64,000 nt of DNA from Desulfuromonas acetoxidans DSM 684 (GCF_000167355.1 NZ_AAEW02000003.1:124001-188000); one strand, 5' to 3'; shown: positions 51,861 through 61,291, numbered from the stretch's first letter. Program-made: numbers and translations. The notes: generated by a model from the letters alone, not told the origin.

Positions 51861-52400
51861 CCCCGGCTAAAGCCGGGGTTCTAAGGCTTACGCCAACTAA
51901 TTGCTTCGCAATCAGTTAAATTCACAGCACCTCACGGTGCTGACCTGAATCCTGGCGTCCTTGGTACTCTACGTATCTTTTGATAGTTTCTTCATCAACT
52001 CCGACACTACTAACAAAGTAGCCCGGCGACCACGTGACGTTTTCCAACCAATAGACTTTTGATAACCATTTGAACTTCTTCCGCATTCTCGACGACGATT
52101 GGCCCTTCAATTTTCCCATGACATCTGAAATTGAATATTTCGGTGGGATAATCATGACCATGTGCAGGTGATCCTCATCAAAGCCAATCGTCTCTATTTC
52201 TACGCCGGGCATCTGACGTAACAAGCCCGTAAGCACCTTTTCAAGGTACTTACAGACACCAGGCTTCAGGATCCTCCGGCGGTATTTGCATACCCATACA
52301 ACATGGTATTGCAAACGATAGGCACAATGTGAAGCGATACGGACTTCCATTTCTCAACAATACCGCCTCCGGGCTCATTCATCCACGGCTAAAGCCGTGG
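51861..52400 (-). mobile_element. IS200-like insertion element with a single transposase
   Basis: A Y1 transposase gene is flanked by two imperfect-palindrome hairpins of the same shape: CCCCGGC-TAAA-GCCGGGG at 51861-51878 and CCACGGC-TAAA-GCCGTGG at 52383-52400. Such subterminal hairpins are what IS200/IS605 transposases recognise. No TnpB accessory gene is present. The exact cleavage sites are not visible. Confidence 0.8.
51922..52350 (-). CDS. tnpA: IS200/IS605-family transposase TnpA
   Basis: The 142-residue protein contains YRLQYHVVWVCKYRRRIL near residue 12, the HUH pair HLHMVM near residue 62 and the catalytic tyrosine in KRYVEYQGRQD near residue 128. It acts as a dimer that cuts and joins single-stranded DNA. 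The motifs are intact, so it may be active. TTCGCAAT-rich small hairpins lie between gene end and element end. Confidence 0.9.
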   Translation of the reverse strand: MEVRIASHCAYRLQYHVVWVCKYRRRILKPGVCKYLEKVLTGLLRQMPGVEIETIGFDEDHLHMVMIIPPKYSISDVMGKLKGQSSSRMRKKFKWLSKVYWLENVTWSPGYFVSSVGVDEETIKRYVEYQGRQDSGQHREVL

Positions 52401-52436
52401 TGTTCTGTCTTCGACCGCATAAACGGCCCTGATTGT

Positions 52437-52475
52437 GGTCGCCCATCCTTGAGCTTTCAACAACCTGCTAAACCT
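52437..52475. repeat. Repeat family B, right-end fragment 1
   Basis: Matches GGTCGCCCATCC and TCAACAACCTGCTAAA in the right end of the copy at 42735, lacking the middle. It lies directly after the IS200-like element. Confidence 0.65.
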
Positions 52476-52512
52476 GGCCTGGAAGGCAGAACATCAAGCA
52501 GTAATAAGAATC

Positions 52513-52573
52513 AGAACAGAACAAGAAAACGCCCGCACAGATCTCTATGCGGGCGTTTTCTTGTTCTGTCTTG
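52513..52573. terminator. Large terminator-like inverted repeat (25-bp arms)
   Basis: AGAACAGAACAAGAAAACGC plus CCGCA pairs with TGCGG plus GCGTTTTCTTGTTCTGTCT around a 10-base loop, with one mismatch. It probably ends the AlgE-like gene transcript on the minus strand, or isolates the repeat block. No distinct T run is separate from the stem. Confidence 0.65.
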
Positions 52574-52634
52574 CTTGCAAACTCACGTGAGCCCATCCAT
52601 GGGCATCACAAGCTGTTGTCCAACAGCCTGCTAG
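52568..52634. repeat. Repeat family B, right-half fragment 2
   Basis: GCCCATCCATGGGC-TCACAAGCTGTT...CAACAGCCTGCTAG matches the right ends of the copies at 42735 and 54002. The end base triplet overlaps the stop codon of the AlgE-like gene (52631-52633). Confidence 0.8.
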
Positions 52635-53986
52635 AATCGATAACTGTATTGAATCTGAGCGAACACCCAATCAGCGGCGACATTGTCAGCAACGTTTTTT
52701 GCAAACTCTCCCGGCCAGAAACGGCTGTAGCCGGCTCGAATAGAAATTTTCTCCCCTTTGACCGGGCGCAAAGCCGGCAGCTGCCATTGAACGATCAGAT
52801 CGAGCTCATCACCGACATGGGAGCCGCTCTTTCCAGTCTTGTCGCGGTAGGTTTTACTACTAAGGGACCAGCCGTCCTGCTTGGCCGCCAACCAGAAACG
52901 ATGCAGTTCCATGGTCAGCTTGAGATGTTTGCGTGGTTTGGCCATCACCGTGGCCTGGACTTCATGCAAGTTACTCCAAGAGAACAGGTTGATACGACCG
53001 TACATGCTGTCACGTGCCCCGAATACGCCGAGAAATGTCTGACGGGTGCCGTCATCAGGATCGCGATCCCCGGAGGCATAACAGTAATCAACTTTGATGG
53101 TAGGCTGCCAAGGTACGTGCTTGAAACAGTGTCCGAGACCGAAATGAGCACCCCAGGCGCGTAAATCGTCCTCACCGAAATGCCCCCACTGGCCAACCAG
53201 AGTTGCATCCAGAATCATAGGACCGATCAGACCGGTAACACGGCTGCCCAAGCTGTGACACACCAGATCATCCGTACCACTTTCAGCACTGAACGAACCA
53301 TGTTCATCGTATTTGATCACATAAAAGGGCTCAATCGCCCAATCGTCACTGATTTGAGCATGGCTGTAAAAACCACCACCGTAGTTTTCATGGCGATGAC
53401 GCAGAGAAAATTGTTCCGGCTCGTGGATAATGTGCGCGCCCCACAGCAGATCAATAAAATGATCCCCCGAATGCCACGACAGTTTAGCGGCATCCCAGTG
53501 GTAGCTACCGCTGTTACCCCAGTTACCGGGACCAAAGATGCGGTTGTCACCGTAGCAGATGGATTGACGGCCAATGCGTAACGTCAGATCGTGCTCTTGG
53601 AACGGCTTAAGCTCCAAATACGTCTGATAGAGTTCCCACTGGTCTTCATAGGGGTTTTTCTGGTGATCAAGGCGCTTGTTATAAAAATAGGAATCGGCAT
53701 CAAGATCACTGTCAAACACGCGTGAATCCTGCATGCCGACGGCAACGGTCAGCCAGTCGTTGGCACGCCAGCTACCGCCGATGCGCAGGCGCTGCAGCCA
53801 GAATCCATCACAGCTTTCCCCTTTGGCGGGCTGTTCCCCATACGCCTTAAGGTTGAAATGGTGCTGATATTCATAACGGTAGCGCAGATCGACATAACCG
53901 GAAAAGGTGGATGCTGCCAAGGCCGCCGAGCTAAAACACAGGGTGGCACATACGATCAGAGTAACAATAGAAGATCGGCGGATCAT
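52631..53986 (-). CDS. Outer-membrane beta-barrel protein, alginate-export (AlgE)-like
   Basis: About 451 residues with a signal peptide ending AALAAST. Beta-strand pairs are rich in aromatic and acidic residues: YVDLRYRYEYQHHF, LTLRIGRQSICYGDNRIFGPGNWGNSG (quoted in part: LRIGRQSICYGDNRIFGP) and WHSGDHFIDLLWGA. These are the hallmarks of the AlgE/PF13372 family. It ends with the C-terminal Phe (YSYRF). The substrate is unknown and no alginate genes are nearby. ATG 53986 is preferred, with AAAGGA six bases upstream. Confidence 0.85.
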   Translation of the reverse strand: MIRRSSIVTLIVCATLCFSSAALAASTFSGYVDLRYRYEYQHHFNLKAYGEQPAKGESCDGFWLQRLRIGGSWRANDWLTVAVGMQDSRVFDSDLDADSYFYNKRLDHQKNPYEDQWELYQTYLELKPFQEHDLTLRIGRQSICYGDNRIFGPGNWGNSGSYHWDAAKLSWHSGDHFIDLLWGAHIIHEPEQFSLRHRHENYGGGFYSHAQISDDWAIEPFYVIKYDEHGSFSAESGTDDLVCHSLGSRVTGLIGPMILDATLVGQWGHFGEDDLRAWGAHFGLGHCFKHVPWQPTIKVDYCYASGDRDPDDGTRQTFLGVFGARDSMYGRINLFSWSNLHEVQATVMAKPRKHLKLTMELHRFWLAAKQDGWSLSSKTYRDKTGKSGSHVGDELDLIVQWQLPALRPVKGEKISIRAGYSRFWPGEFAKNVADNVAADWVFAQIQYSYRF

Positions 53987-54001
53987 GATCATTCCTTTCT
54001 T

Positions 54002-54159
54002 TTAGCAGGATGTTGAAAATATCCCGCCTGGGAGCCTTTCAACGACGCAAGCCGAAAATGCGATTTGCGTCTTGGTGACAAAATCAAGAACGTGAAACTG
54101 TCCTTGGTTTTGGTCGTCCGTCCACGGCCTCCACAGGCTGTTATTCAACAGCCTGTGAA
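54002..54159. repeat. MITE-like repeat family B, second complete copy
   Basis: Left end TTAGCAGGATGTTGAAAATA, core ACGCAAGCCGAAAATGCGAT, right end (reversed) TTCACAGGCTGTTGAATAAC. It aligns along its length with 42735-42896. It sits between the AlgE-like gene and the chemoreceptor gene. Confidence 0.85.
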
Positions 54160-54192
54160 ATAAACTGGAAACGGCCCTTAGTTGTCTGTTTC

Positions 54193-56181
54193 TTATTGGA
54201 GAAGCAGCCTGTCTTCAGGGATCTGTAACGAACCATCTTCGCTTAGTTGAAATTTCTTGAGTGTGTCCTGAAGTTGAGCGGATTGTGATGACAATTCCTC
54301 TGCAGACGCGGCACTTTCTTCGGCCATCGCCATGTTCTGCTGAGTTGCCTGATCAATCTGGTTGAGGCCAACATTGATCTGTGCAATACCGTTGGCCTGT
54401 TCTTCTGACGCCATCGCGATCTCTGCAACCAGCCCGGAGACATTGCTGATCTCTGTGACGATGTTGATCAGTTCTTTCGACGTATGTTCCGCGGTCTCTG
54501 CGCCCGATGCGGTGAGTGAAACGGCCCCTTCGATCAGATCCGCCGTTTCCTGAGCCGCTTTGGCACTTCGCGCCGCCAGATTACGCACCTCTTCAGCAAC
54601 AACGGCAAACCCTTTGCCATGCTGGCCGGCACGAGCCGCCTCAACGGCTGCATTCAATGCCAGAAGATTGGTCTGAAAAGCGATCTCGTCGATGGCTTTG
54701 ATAATCTTCGAAATCCCCTGACTTGATGTCTGGATTTTATCCATGGCCTGGACCATCTCTTCCATCTGAGTGTGTCCCTGTTCAGCATAATTTTGAGCAG
54801 AGGACGTCAGGTCTTTGGCACGCATTGCTTTTTCAGCATTGGAGTTGCTTTGCGAGGACAGTTGGGTCACGGTTGCGGTGATCTCTTCAAGAGATGCTGC
54901 GGATTCTGTCCCGCCCTGGGACAGTGATTGCGCCGCACTTGAGATCTGATTGCTGCCTGCAGCAACCTGTTTACTGACAATCGTTGTTTCAATCAGGGCA
55001 TGGTCGAGGTTGGCAAGCATCTTTTCCATGGCCAGACCTAACGTATCCCGATCTGAAAGCAGAGGAACCCTGACGCGCAAATCACCGGCAGCAACCTTAC
55101 CGATAATCTCTGCACGCTGCCCCAAACTTTCCGCCATTTCGTTAAGAGCCTTACTGAGTTTGCCGAGTTCGTCGCTGCGTTGAACATCGATCCGCAAAGA
55201 GGTATCCCCCTGCTGCACCGCTTCAGCAAGAGTCACTCCTTTATTCAGTGCAGAAACGATGGGGGCAACCAGAAGGAAAAGGACGAGGGCAACCACAAGC
55301 GCAAGAACACAAGTGCTGGCAATGTTGATATTGCGAACCTGATAGGCCGAAGCATAGATATCTTCCGGTGAAGCCGTCACACCAACCGTCCATCCGGTTT
55401 TCGGGTCAATGTTAAAGGTAAGTATTTTCTCTTCGCCATTGAGCATATAGGAGACAATCTGATTCATATTCTCAGATTTCATCATCTCCTTACCGATCTG
55501 ATAATCGCGCGTGTTCACTTTTAAAATGCGCTTCTTATCCGGGTGGGCAATCAGTATGCCATCCGCATCGGTGACAAAGGCGTAGCCCTCTTCTCCAATT
55601 TTCAACGGATCGATAAAATACTTGGAGAAACCAGAAAGAGCCACAGCCGCAAACAAAACGCCTTCGGCCTGCTGATCATTTTTAATCGGCACGGCCACCA
55701 CAAAAATCGGTTCTCCGGTGTCACGACTGGCAACCGGTTTTGACAAAGAAGCGTGCCCTGCCATCGCTTCACGAAAGTAGGAGCGATCGGCAAGCTTCAA
55801 TTTGCCGACAACATTTGGGTTACTGCCGGCAACAACAAGCCCCTGGTTATTGAGAATGACGAGGTTCTCGTAAAACGGATAATCGGTTTTAATTTTTTCC
55901 AACAATGCGTTGGTCTTGTCGGGTTGAGCCTGGTTTTGAAGTACCAAGCTGATAAGTGAATTGCGAGTCAGACTGTTCAGGTCTGTTTCAATATCATTCA
56001 CCCAGGAGTCGATCTGCTTTTGGCAAGTTTGAATGGTATTGGTCATATTGTGACCAACAGCGTCCCGGATAGCGTTTTTTGAGTAATTATAAGAGATGGT
56101 TGCGGTTATCAGCATGCCGATAATCATGACTGACGTTATGGAGAACAAAAGACGATTTCGTAAACTATGAGACCAGCGCAT
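54193..56181 (-). CDS. Methyl-accepting chemotaxis protein with double-Cache-like sensor
   Basis: The 662-residue protein has a membrane helix at ~10-32, a periplasmic Cache-type sensor (~35-280, with [19 protein letters not shown] and [17 protein letters not shown]), a second helix (~285-308), HAMP (~310-365) and a signalling domain. The hairpin tip [20 protein letters not shown] is conserved. There is no C-terminal NWETF-type tether, so adaptation may be by other means. Cache sensors bind small ligands; the ligand is unknown. Repeat family B precedes its 3' end. Confidence 0.94.
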   Translation of the reverse strand: MRWSHSLRNRLLFSITSVMIIGMLITATISYNYSKNAIRDAVGHNMTNTIQTCQKQIDSWVNDIETDLNSLTRNSLISLVLQNQAQPDKTNALLEKIKTDYPFYENLVILNNQGLVVAGSNPNVVGKLKLADRSYFREAMAGHASLSKPVASRDTGEPIFVVAVPIKNDQQAEGVLFAAVALSGFSKYFIDPLKIGEEGYAFVTDADGILIAHPDKKRILKVNTRDYQIGKEMMKSENMNQIVSYMLNGEEKILTFNIDPKTGWTVGVTASPEDIYASAYQVRNINIASTCVLALVVALVLFLLVAPIVSALNKGVTLAEAVQQGDTSLRIDVQRSDELGKLSKALNEMAESLGQRAEIIGKVAAGDLRVRVPLLSDRDTLGLAMEKMLANLDHALIETTIVSKQVAAGSNQISSAAQSLSQGGTESAASLEEITATVTQLSSQSNSNAEKAMRAKDLTSSAQNYAEQGHTQMEEMVQAMDKIQTSSQGISKIIKAIDEIAFQTNLLALNAAVEAARAGQHGKGFAVVAEEVRNLAARSAKAAQETADLIEGAVSLTASGAETAEHTSKELINIVTEISNVSGLVAEIAMASEEQANGIAQINVGLNQIDQATQQNMAMAEESAASAEELSSQSAQLQDTLKKFQLSEDGSLQIPEDRLLLQ

Positions 56182-56534
56182 TATTTAATTTCCCTTCGTT
56201 AAATCCAGTTGTGTATACAAATTACTCCAGGAGAGGTGATAGAGCTTGCGGAAGGACGTCGTCTGTATGAAAGGGAGCACCGGTTCCGTGCAGGTAAAAC
56301 GATCAGAGCGAAAAGGTAAAAAACCTTGACGTGTGTCCGTACCCTCTGGCCACAAAAGCGCGAATACAACCCATCAGCTCCCGGTTAAACACGCCAGCGT
56401 CAACCATGCCCTGCTCTCGGTTCTGCCCCTGCAACAATAACCATTACATCGTCATTGCATTTCTCAGCAAAGCGTTGCCCACGTTGGTGGTGCAACAAAT
56501 TCCAGGGGGCGCCCTCACGCCCCCCTAAGCCAAG
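56182..56534. other. Gap between the chemoreceptor gene and a small unknown gene
   Basis: About 350 bases without a supported gene. It should hold the promoter of the minus-strand chemoreceptor gene. The bases near 56500 are G-rich (AGGGGGCGCC). Confidence 0.5.
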
Positions 56535-56909
56535 TTATGCCAATTCGCTCCGCATGATAGCCCGATAGCGTAATTCATTGATCTTATTTGCGACAGCAAT
56601 CGACCTGGTGTCAGGACTGGTGTGCAAACGATAGTTATTGGTCCCCATTGAGCTACTCGTGACGCCGTAAAAACCAAGCTCTGAATCTTTTAAGGGAGAC
56701 ACATCGTATTGTTCACACAGCCCTTCATATTCCTCTCTCGACAGCGGGTTGAGAGGAATGTTTCTGAAGCTGCGCATGTGGGCGATAAAATCTTCGGGAT
56801 CTTCAACATTGATACAGCGAAACCATTGTTCCGGTTCACTGGTATGAAACCCTGTCTCTTCAAATCGACCCTTTTCAGTCTTTTCCATTGTTGTCCAAAT
56901 GGTAGCCAT
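56535..56909 (-). CDS. Small protein of unknown function (124 aa)
   Basis: A soluble 124-residue protein with no signal peptide or membrane segment. It is rich in Glu, Arg and Met; a WFRCINVEDPEDFIAHMRSF segment is notable. AGGAGA lies 5 bases before the ATG. It follows the trigger-factor-like gene by 110 bases on the same strand, so they may share a transcript. I do not recognise a family. Confidence 0.65.
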   Translation of the reverse strand: MATIWTTMEKTEKGRFEETGFHTSEPEQWFRCINVEDPEDFIAHMRSFRNIPLNPLSREEYEGLCEQYDVSPLKDSELGFYGVTSSSMGTNNYRLHTSPDTRSIAVANKINELRYRAIMRSELA

Positions 56910-57019
56910 TGCTTCTCCTTTTTATGGAAATCCCAGAAACATCGGTGTTTTATGTTCCGATTTGGTCCAACAGCAACGATGTAAAATCCTTTGTCGCTGC
57001 CTGTTCATTGCATCACGGA

Positions 57020-58072
57020 CTACTGAGGGCCCTGCGTCTGTTCATCGAGAATACGCACAGGCTCCCCTTCGGTAAGGATCGCTTTGTCAACAATGTAATC
57101 CGTGGCTTTTTTCAGTCGAATGGAATGGATCAGTTGCTCTTTAGCGCCGGGTGTCTCTTCCATGCGCTTGAGACGCGTTTCAAAATCCAGAGCCATATCC
57201 ATGATCGAGTTTTCTTGCTGTAGAATCGTTTGCTTGATGTCCTCTTCCGTAACCTCCAGCGCCTGAGTTTGCGCAACGGCAGCCAGAAGAAGATTTCTTC
57301 GAACCGTGACCTCAGCCTCAGGGCGAACTTCTTTTTTAACGTCCTCAATGGTCCGATGGGTCGACTTAAGGTATTCTTCGAACCTTTTACTGCCAACTTT
57401 CTGGCGGAACTGGTGAATTTGCAGTGCAACTTGTTGGTCAACCGCCTCGTCCTTGAGCGGACAGGGGTTTGTTTCAATCAATTTGCTGACCACGGCTTCT
57501 TTGATGTTGAGTTCAGACTTTTCTTGGGCCAGAGACACCAGTGAAGTGTGGATTTCAGCAGCAAATTCCTCTATCGAATCGAACGGCAGGCTTGCAAGCA
57601 GTTTTTCATCGTCATCGGCGGCTCCGCGTTGTTGTCTCAGCCCCTGCATCTGCTGGTTGACATCGTCTTCAGTGACTACAACCGGAACATAGCTCACCTC
57701 TAAGCCTTCGTATTCTTCCAAGGTGATTTTAGGTTCCAGAGCAACCTGAATTTTGACAACACAGGGTTCTCCCAGTTTGGTTTCCTGCGGCATAATCTTC
57801 GGGTAAGACATCGGCGTGATATCGAGCTCTTTGAGAGCCCCCATATAGTAGGAAGGCAGGATATTGTTCAGAGCCTGGGCCGCGATTCTGTCCAGCTCTT
57901 TGTGATTAGCCATCATCGCCCGATTGCTTAAGGGCAATCCCTGAGGTTCTTTATTTTCACCCTCAGTCACCATCACAAACTCCTTTGTGATGGCGTTTTC
58001 GATGGTATCGGCGTCGATTTCGATTTTGAAAAGCGCTTCTTCTTCACTGGATTGCAGCATCGTCACTGTCAT
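57020..58072 (-). CDS. Trigger factor-like chaperone without the FKBP (PPIase) domain
   Basis: The 350-residue protein shows the end of a trigger-factor N-domain, PSYYMGALKELDITPMSYPK and QVALEPKITLEEYEGLEVSYV (quoted in part). From ~140 it runs directly to the C-terminal helical arms: SIEEFAAEIHTSL, VSKLIETNPCPLKDEAVDQQ (quoted in part) and KEQLIHSIRLKKATDYIVDKA. The FKBP domain that normally lies between, starting 'GD.V.IDF.G', is missing. The ribosome-docking motif GFRxGKxP is absent as well. It may be a substrate-binding chaperone that does not dock on ribosomes. Confidence 0.82.
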   Translation of the reverse strand: MTVTMLQSSEEEALFKIEIDADTIENAITKEFVMVTEGENKEPQGLPLSNRAMMANHKELDRIAAQALNNILPSYYMGALKELDITPMSYPKIMPQETKLGEPCVVKIQVALEPKITLEEYEGLEVSYVPVVVTEDDVNQQMQGLRQQRGAADDDEKLLASLPFDSIEEFAAEIHTSLVSLAQEKSELNIKEAVVSKLIETNPCPLKDEAVDQQVALQIHQFRQKVGSKRFEEYLKSTHRTIEDVKKEVRPEAEVTVRRNLLLAAVAQTQALEVTEEDIKQTILQQENSIMDMALDFETRLKRMEETPGAKEQLIHSIRLKKATDYIVDKAILTEGEPVRILDEQTQGPQ

Positions 58073-58786
58073 GACTTTTCTCCTGATTCTCTATGGAGGA
58101 TTACGTTGGTTACACCAAGACGATCATTTTGCTCTGCGGCCTCATTGCCGCATGACGAAGATCATTTGCCTTAGTATTCTTTACAAAAAACAAGCCAACC
58201 CTTCTTGAGCATGCCAAAGCCGGTCATATAAAGTCGTCACCGGGCAAGCCCCCAGCACAAAGAGATGTCTATAAGCCGCCAAATTATCGGGCTGTGCCGA
58301 ACAGAGCCTTTATAATGATCGCAATTTTCCACCTTAGAATTGGAGCCGGTATGCAGGAGGAACAGCTTGAATTCACCACCCCTATTTTGTCTTTTTTTAG
58401 GATTTCACGTCTCACATCAGGAATAAACATCACTAAGAACGCTCCCTCGTGAAAAAGGAACGCCGAGCTGACATCAGAACACCAGGGGTGTTTGAAAAGA
58501 CGTGAAAGAGAAATGGCCGGGGAGCCCGAAAGGAAAAGGACAAAACAGTTCAGGGCGCGATCTCATTCTTTCAAACAAGATCGCGCCCTGAAATTCATCC
58601 GCAGTCACGACACGCATCAGCCTGTCTGCACCCTGGGCTTAAAGAGATGTTTGTCGGTTTTTAGTCAAAACCATCATGGGTACAACCCTGATCGAGATGA
58701 TCCCCATACGGTTTCGAGGCAGAAGAGAGCACCCTATCCGTCACAGTGCACATCAATCAGACTAAGGTGCAGCCAACGGTTCCACC
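58073..58786. other. 714-base region without a supported gene
   Basis: Promoters for the minus-strand trigger-factor-like gene should lie at its start. The middle is featureless, apart from an inverted repeat at 58549-58592. A long plus-strand frame across 58492-59241 runs opposite the nitroreductase gene and has no family motif. Confidence 0.5.
58549..58592. repeat. Perfect 15-bp inverted repeat
   Basis: TTCAGGGCGCGATCT and AGATCGCGCCCTGAA flank a 14-base loop. There is no clear T run on either side. It could be a terminator of the minus-strand operon 58787-64000, which ends about 195 bases away, or a small RNA hairpin. Confidence 0.7.
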
Positions 58787-59620
58787 TCAGAGAAATACCG
58801 GGCAACGCACAATGTTGGAATTGTCGTTTTCGACCGTGCAATGATAGTGAACTGCCGGCTTGCCAAAGGCCATGGCAGCACCAATCAGATGGTCCTCGGG
58901 AATGCCGAGTTTTTTTCGCACACCCGACAACAATTCGTCAATGGCGCAACGAGCCAAACCATCCCAGACCGTCCCAACTCCCAGGGTCTGAGCAAACAGC
59001 TCAAAATAGGAGAGCGCAATCACACAATCGGCAACCGGCGAAGAAATATTTCGAGGGGCCGAAGCAACGAGAAGATGAGGGGCCCCACGAAACAGCACAT
59101 CGATATGTTTTTTTTGCCAGAGGAAAACAAAGTTGGCAAACACCTTGCGCTTGTCAGGAAGTTTCCCGTCATTGGCCAGTTTTTCGACAACATCATAGGT
59201 GTGCTGACGAAACTTATCCATCATGTGTTTATCGTCAATAACACTGAGTTGCACCTGTCGAACATTACCTCCCGTCGGAGCCTGACAGGCAACATCAAGC
59301 AGTCTCTGCATCAGTTCGGGGTCGAGGTTCTCATCGACATAGTGACGCACCGAGCGACGCCCCTTGATAAGAATTTCCATCTGGTCAGGGTCAGGGAATG
59401 CCCCTTGTATCAGCGTACTCTGGCTTGGACTCTTTCCGAGAATCGAGACTGCTCCGCTCGGACAGATCGCCAGGCAATGCTGACACTTGCGACATCCAAT
59501 TTCTTTCTCTTTTGGAATCCGAGGCCAACCGCTATCCATATCAATGATATGAGCCACGCAATCTTTTGCACAAAGACCGCATTGGGTACATTTTTCTTTG
59601 TCGACGCTAAATTCAGGCAT
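58787..59620 (-). CDS. Nitroreductase-family protein with an N-terminal 2x[4Fe-4S] ferredoxin domain
   Basis: About 277 residues. The ferredoxin part has CTQCGLCAKDC and CRKCQHCLAICPSG (residues ~10-60). The nitroreductase part has RRSVRHYVDENLDPELM and QAPTGGNVRQVQL near 120. FMN binding is likely. Such proteins reduce flavin-bound or nitro substrates with ferredoxin electrons; the true substrate is unknown. ATG 59620 is preferred, with GAGGG five bases upstream; 59623 is an alternative. It is the last gene of the Mo-linked operon. Confidence 0.85.
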   Translation of the reverse strand: MPEFSVDKEKCTQCGLCAKDCVAHIIDMDSGWPRIPKEKEIGCRKCQHCLAICPSGAVSILGKSPSQSTLIQGAFPDPDQMEILIKGRRSVRHYVDENLDPELMQRLLDVACQAPTGGNVRQVQLSVIDDKHMMDKFRQHTYDVVEKLANDGKLPDKRKVFANFVFLWQKKHIDVLFRGAPHLLVASAPRNISSPVADCVIALSYFELFAQTLGVGTVWDGLARCAIDELLSGVRKKLGIPEDHLIGAAMAFGKPAVHYHCTVENDNSNIVRCPVFL

Positions 59621-59726
59621 CATGTCCCTCATCCTTGCCCCGTTTCCGTTTGCAAACAGTACGCTTGTTGAATTGATGTAAAACTGACCGCTCTTGAAGA
59701 CGCGATGCGGACACATCCTGGACAAA

Positions 59727-60497
59727 TCAGCTCAAATCGCAGGAGCAACCCATCTCTACGGCCATCTCCTGCCAGTGGTCCATGCGTCGCTGTAACTCCG
59801 CTTTACTTTGTTCATCGGTGCGAAAAGCAATCGTTGTCCAGTCCATCTCGTCCAACGCGGTCACCACTTCATCGATTTTATTAAAGGGGATGGAGATCAT
59901 GCGCAGACCCGCCTTAAAAATATCACGTCGCTTGATTCCATGGTAAAAGCCGGTTGTAATGTGATTCACCTTGCCGGAGATCAGGGGATACGCGTACATC
60001 CAACTGCAACTGACCACCGGTGTCGATTTCGACTCCCAGAGATCACCGGAAAGATAGCTGGTCGCACGCATGACAATATCAGCTTGTGGAATGTCGGCAA
60101 AAAGCACGATAAGATCCGGGTCAAAGTCACAACTGGCAACCGGGGCAAAAACGACGTAATTGATCGCGCCAGGCACCAGAACCGGCAATTGTTGATACAA
60201 TTTACGACAACCGGAAAGGCTTTTATACACACCGAAATCCAACCCGGCCTGGCCGCAGGCCGTTACAGGTGGTTTGGGAACCATCCCCAAAGCGACTTTC
60301 CCGTAGCAGGCATCGTTCTCTTTCGAAATATAAAACGTTTTGCCGGTGTCCTGTGCTTCTTTGACATACTGACAAAAGGCCAACGTCTTGTCGCAGTGTT
60401 CAACCGCTTGTGGCTTGACCGGCAGATACTGCACAGCGACAGCGGGAATTTCCAGCTTGAGTCGCGCAAACATCTGTTTCGCTTTGTCACTTAACAT
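59727..60497 (-). CDS. DUF169 family protein
   Basis: About 256 residues. The start at 60497 has GGAGG six bases upstream. The sequence has VAVQYLPVKP, LAFCQYVKEAQ, CYGKVALGM, CGQAGLDFGVYKS and SVVSC-type cysteines (VVSCSWMYAYPL), then GIKRRDIFKAGLRM. This pattern is typical of DUF169, found near anaerobic metal and redox genes. Conserved Cys may bind a metal. Function is unknown. It lies between ModC and the nitroreductase gene. Confidence 0.85.
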   Translation of the reverse strand: MLSDKAKQMFARLKLEIPAVAVQYLPVKPQAVEHCDKTLAFCQYVKEAQDTGKTFYISKENDACYGKVALGMVPKPPVTACGQAGLDFGVYKSLSGCRKLYQQLPVLVPGAINYVVFAPVASCDFDPDLIVLFADIPQADIVMRATSYLSGDLWESKSTPVVSCSWMYAYPLISGKVNHITTGFYHGIKRRDIFKAGLRMISIPFNKIDEVVTALDEMDWTTIAFRTDEQSKAELQRRMDHWQEMAVEMGCSCDLS

Positions 60498-60625
60498 AGA
60501 ACCTCCACGTGGGACCCGACGTAAAAAAGAGTCCGTTACGATGTGAATATAACCTGGCTTCGTTGAGTCATGCTTAGGGCGGAAACTGGATAGATGAACG
60601 TGCCATCCTCTCAACCAATCGTCAA

Positions 60626-61291
60626 TCAGACAAAAGCTTTTATGTTGACGGTTTTTTCTATGGCTCCGCGGCGCAAAAAAGAAACCTTGTGGCCCAAAAC
60701 CGCCGCTTCGGTCATATTGTGGGTCACCAGCAACATGGTCACACCGGTTTTTCTCTGCAACTCCTTGAGCTCAAGTTGCAATTGTGAGCGGCTTTCCGGG
60801 TCCACATGGCTTAAAGGTTCGTCGAGCAGTAATGTTCCGGGTTCATTGGCCAGTGCCCGTGCCAGGGCAATACGCTGTTTCTGGCCGCCACTGAGCATCG
60901 CCGGGAATTTATGCTGTTCTTCCAGCAAGCCGACCAGCGCCAGGTAGTGCTGCGCTTTATTGAAGGCAGCCAGCCTGTTCACACCGCTGGCCTTGAGACC
61001 ATACTCAACATTCTCCAATGCGTTCAAGTGAGGAAACAGCGCATAATCCTGAAACACAAAGCCCACATCGCGCTTTTGCGGCTGTTTTTTTGTGACACAG
61101 ATATCGTTGAGATAAATTTCGCCGGAATCCGGTTTCTGCAGCCCGGCAATAATCGAAAGTAAGGTACTTTTCCCTTCACCGCTGGGTCCGACCAGCACAT
61201 GGAAGGTTCCGGCTTCAACATGTAACGACAGGTCACGAAACAGTTCCTGGGAACCGAATTTTTTACTGATCGCCTGAAGTTCAATAGCCAT
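60626..61291 (-). CDS. modC: Molybdate/tungstate ABC transporter ATP-binding protein (ModC-like)
   Basis: The 221-residue protein has Walker A GPSGEGKSTL, a Q-loop FVFQDYALFPHL, signature LSGGQKQRIALARAL and Walker B LLLDEPLSH. It lacks the long C-terminal MOP domain of E. coli ModC, as in many anaerobes, so oxyanion gating must be different. It overlaps modB by 11 bases. Confidence 0.87.
   Translation of the reverse strand: MAIELQAISKKFGSQELFRDLSLHVEAGTFHVLVGPSGEGKSTLLSIIAGLQKPDSGEIYLNDICVTKKQPQKRDVGFVFQDYALFPHLNALENVEYGLKASGVNRLAAFNKAQHYLALVGLLEEQHKFPAMLSGGQKQRIALARALANEPGTLLLDEPLSHVDPESRSQLQLELKELQRKTGVTMLLVTHNMTEAAVLGHKVSFLRRGAIEKTVNIKAFV

Noticed and set aside
58492-59241. 249-codon plus-strand frame overlapping the nitroreductase gene
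   Set aside because: Antisense to a ferredoxin-nitroreductase with intact Cys motifs; no domain of its own.
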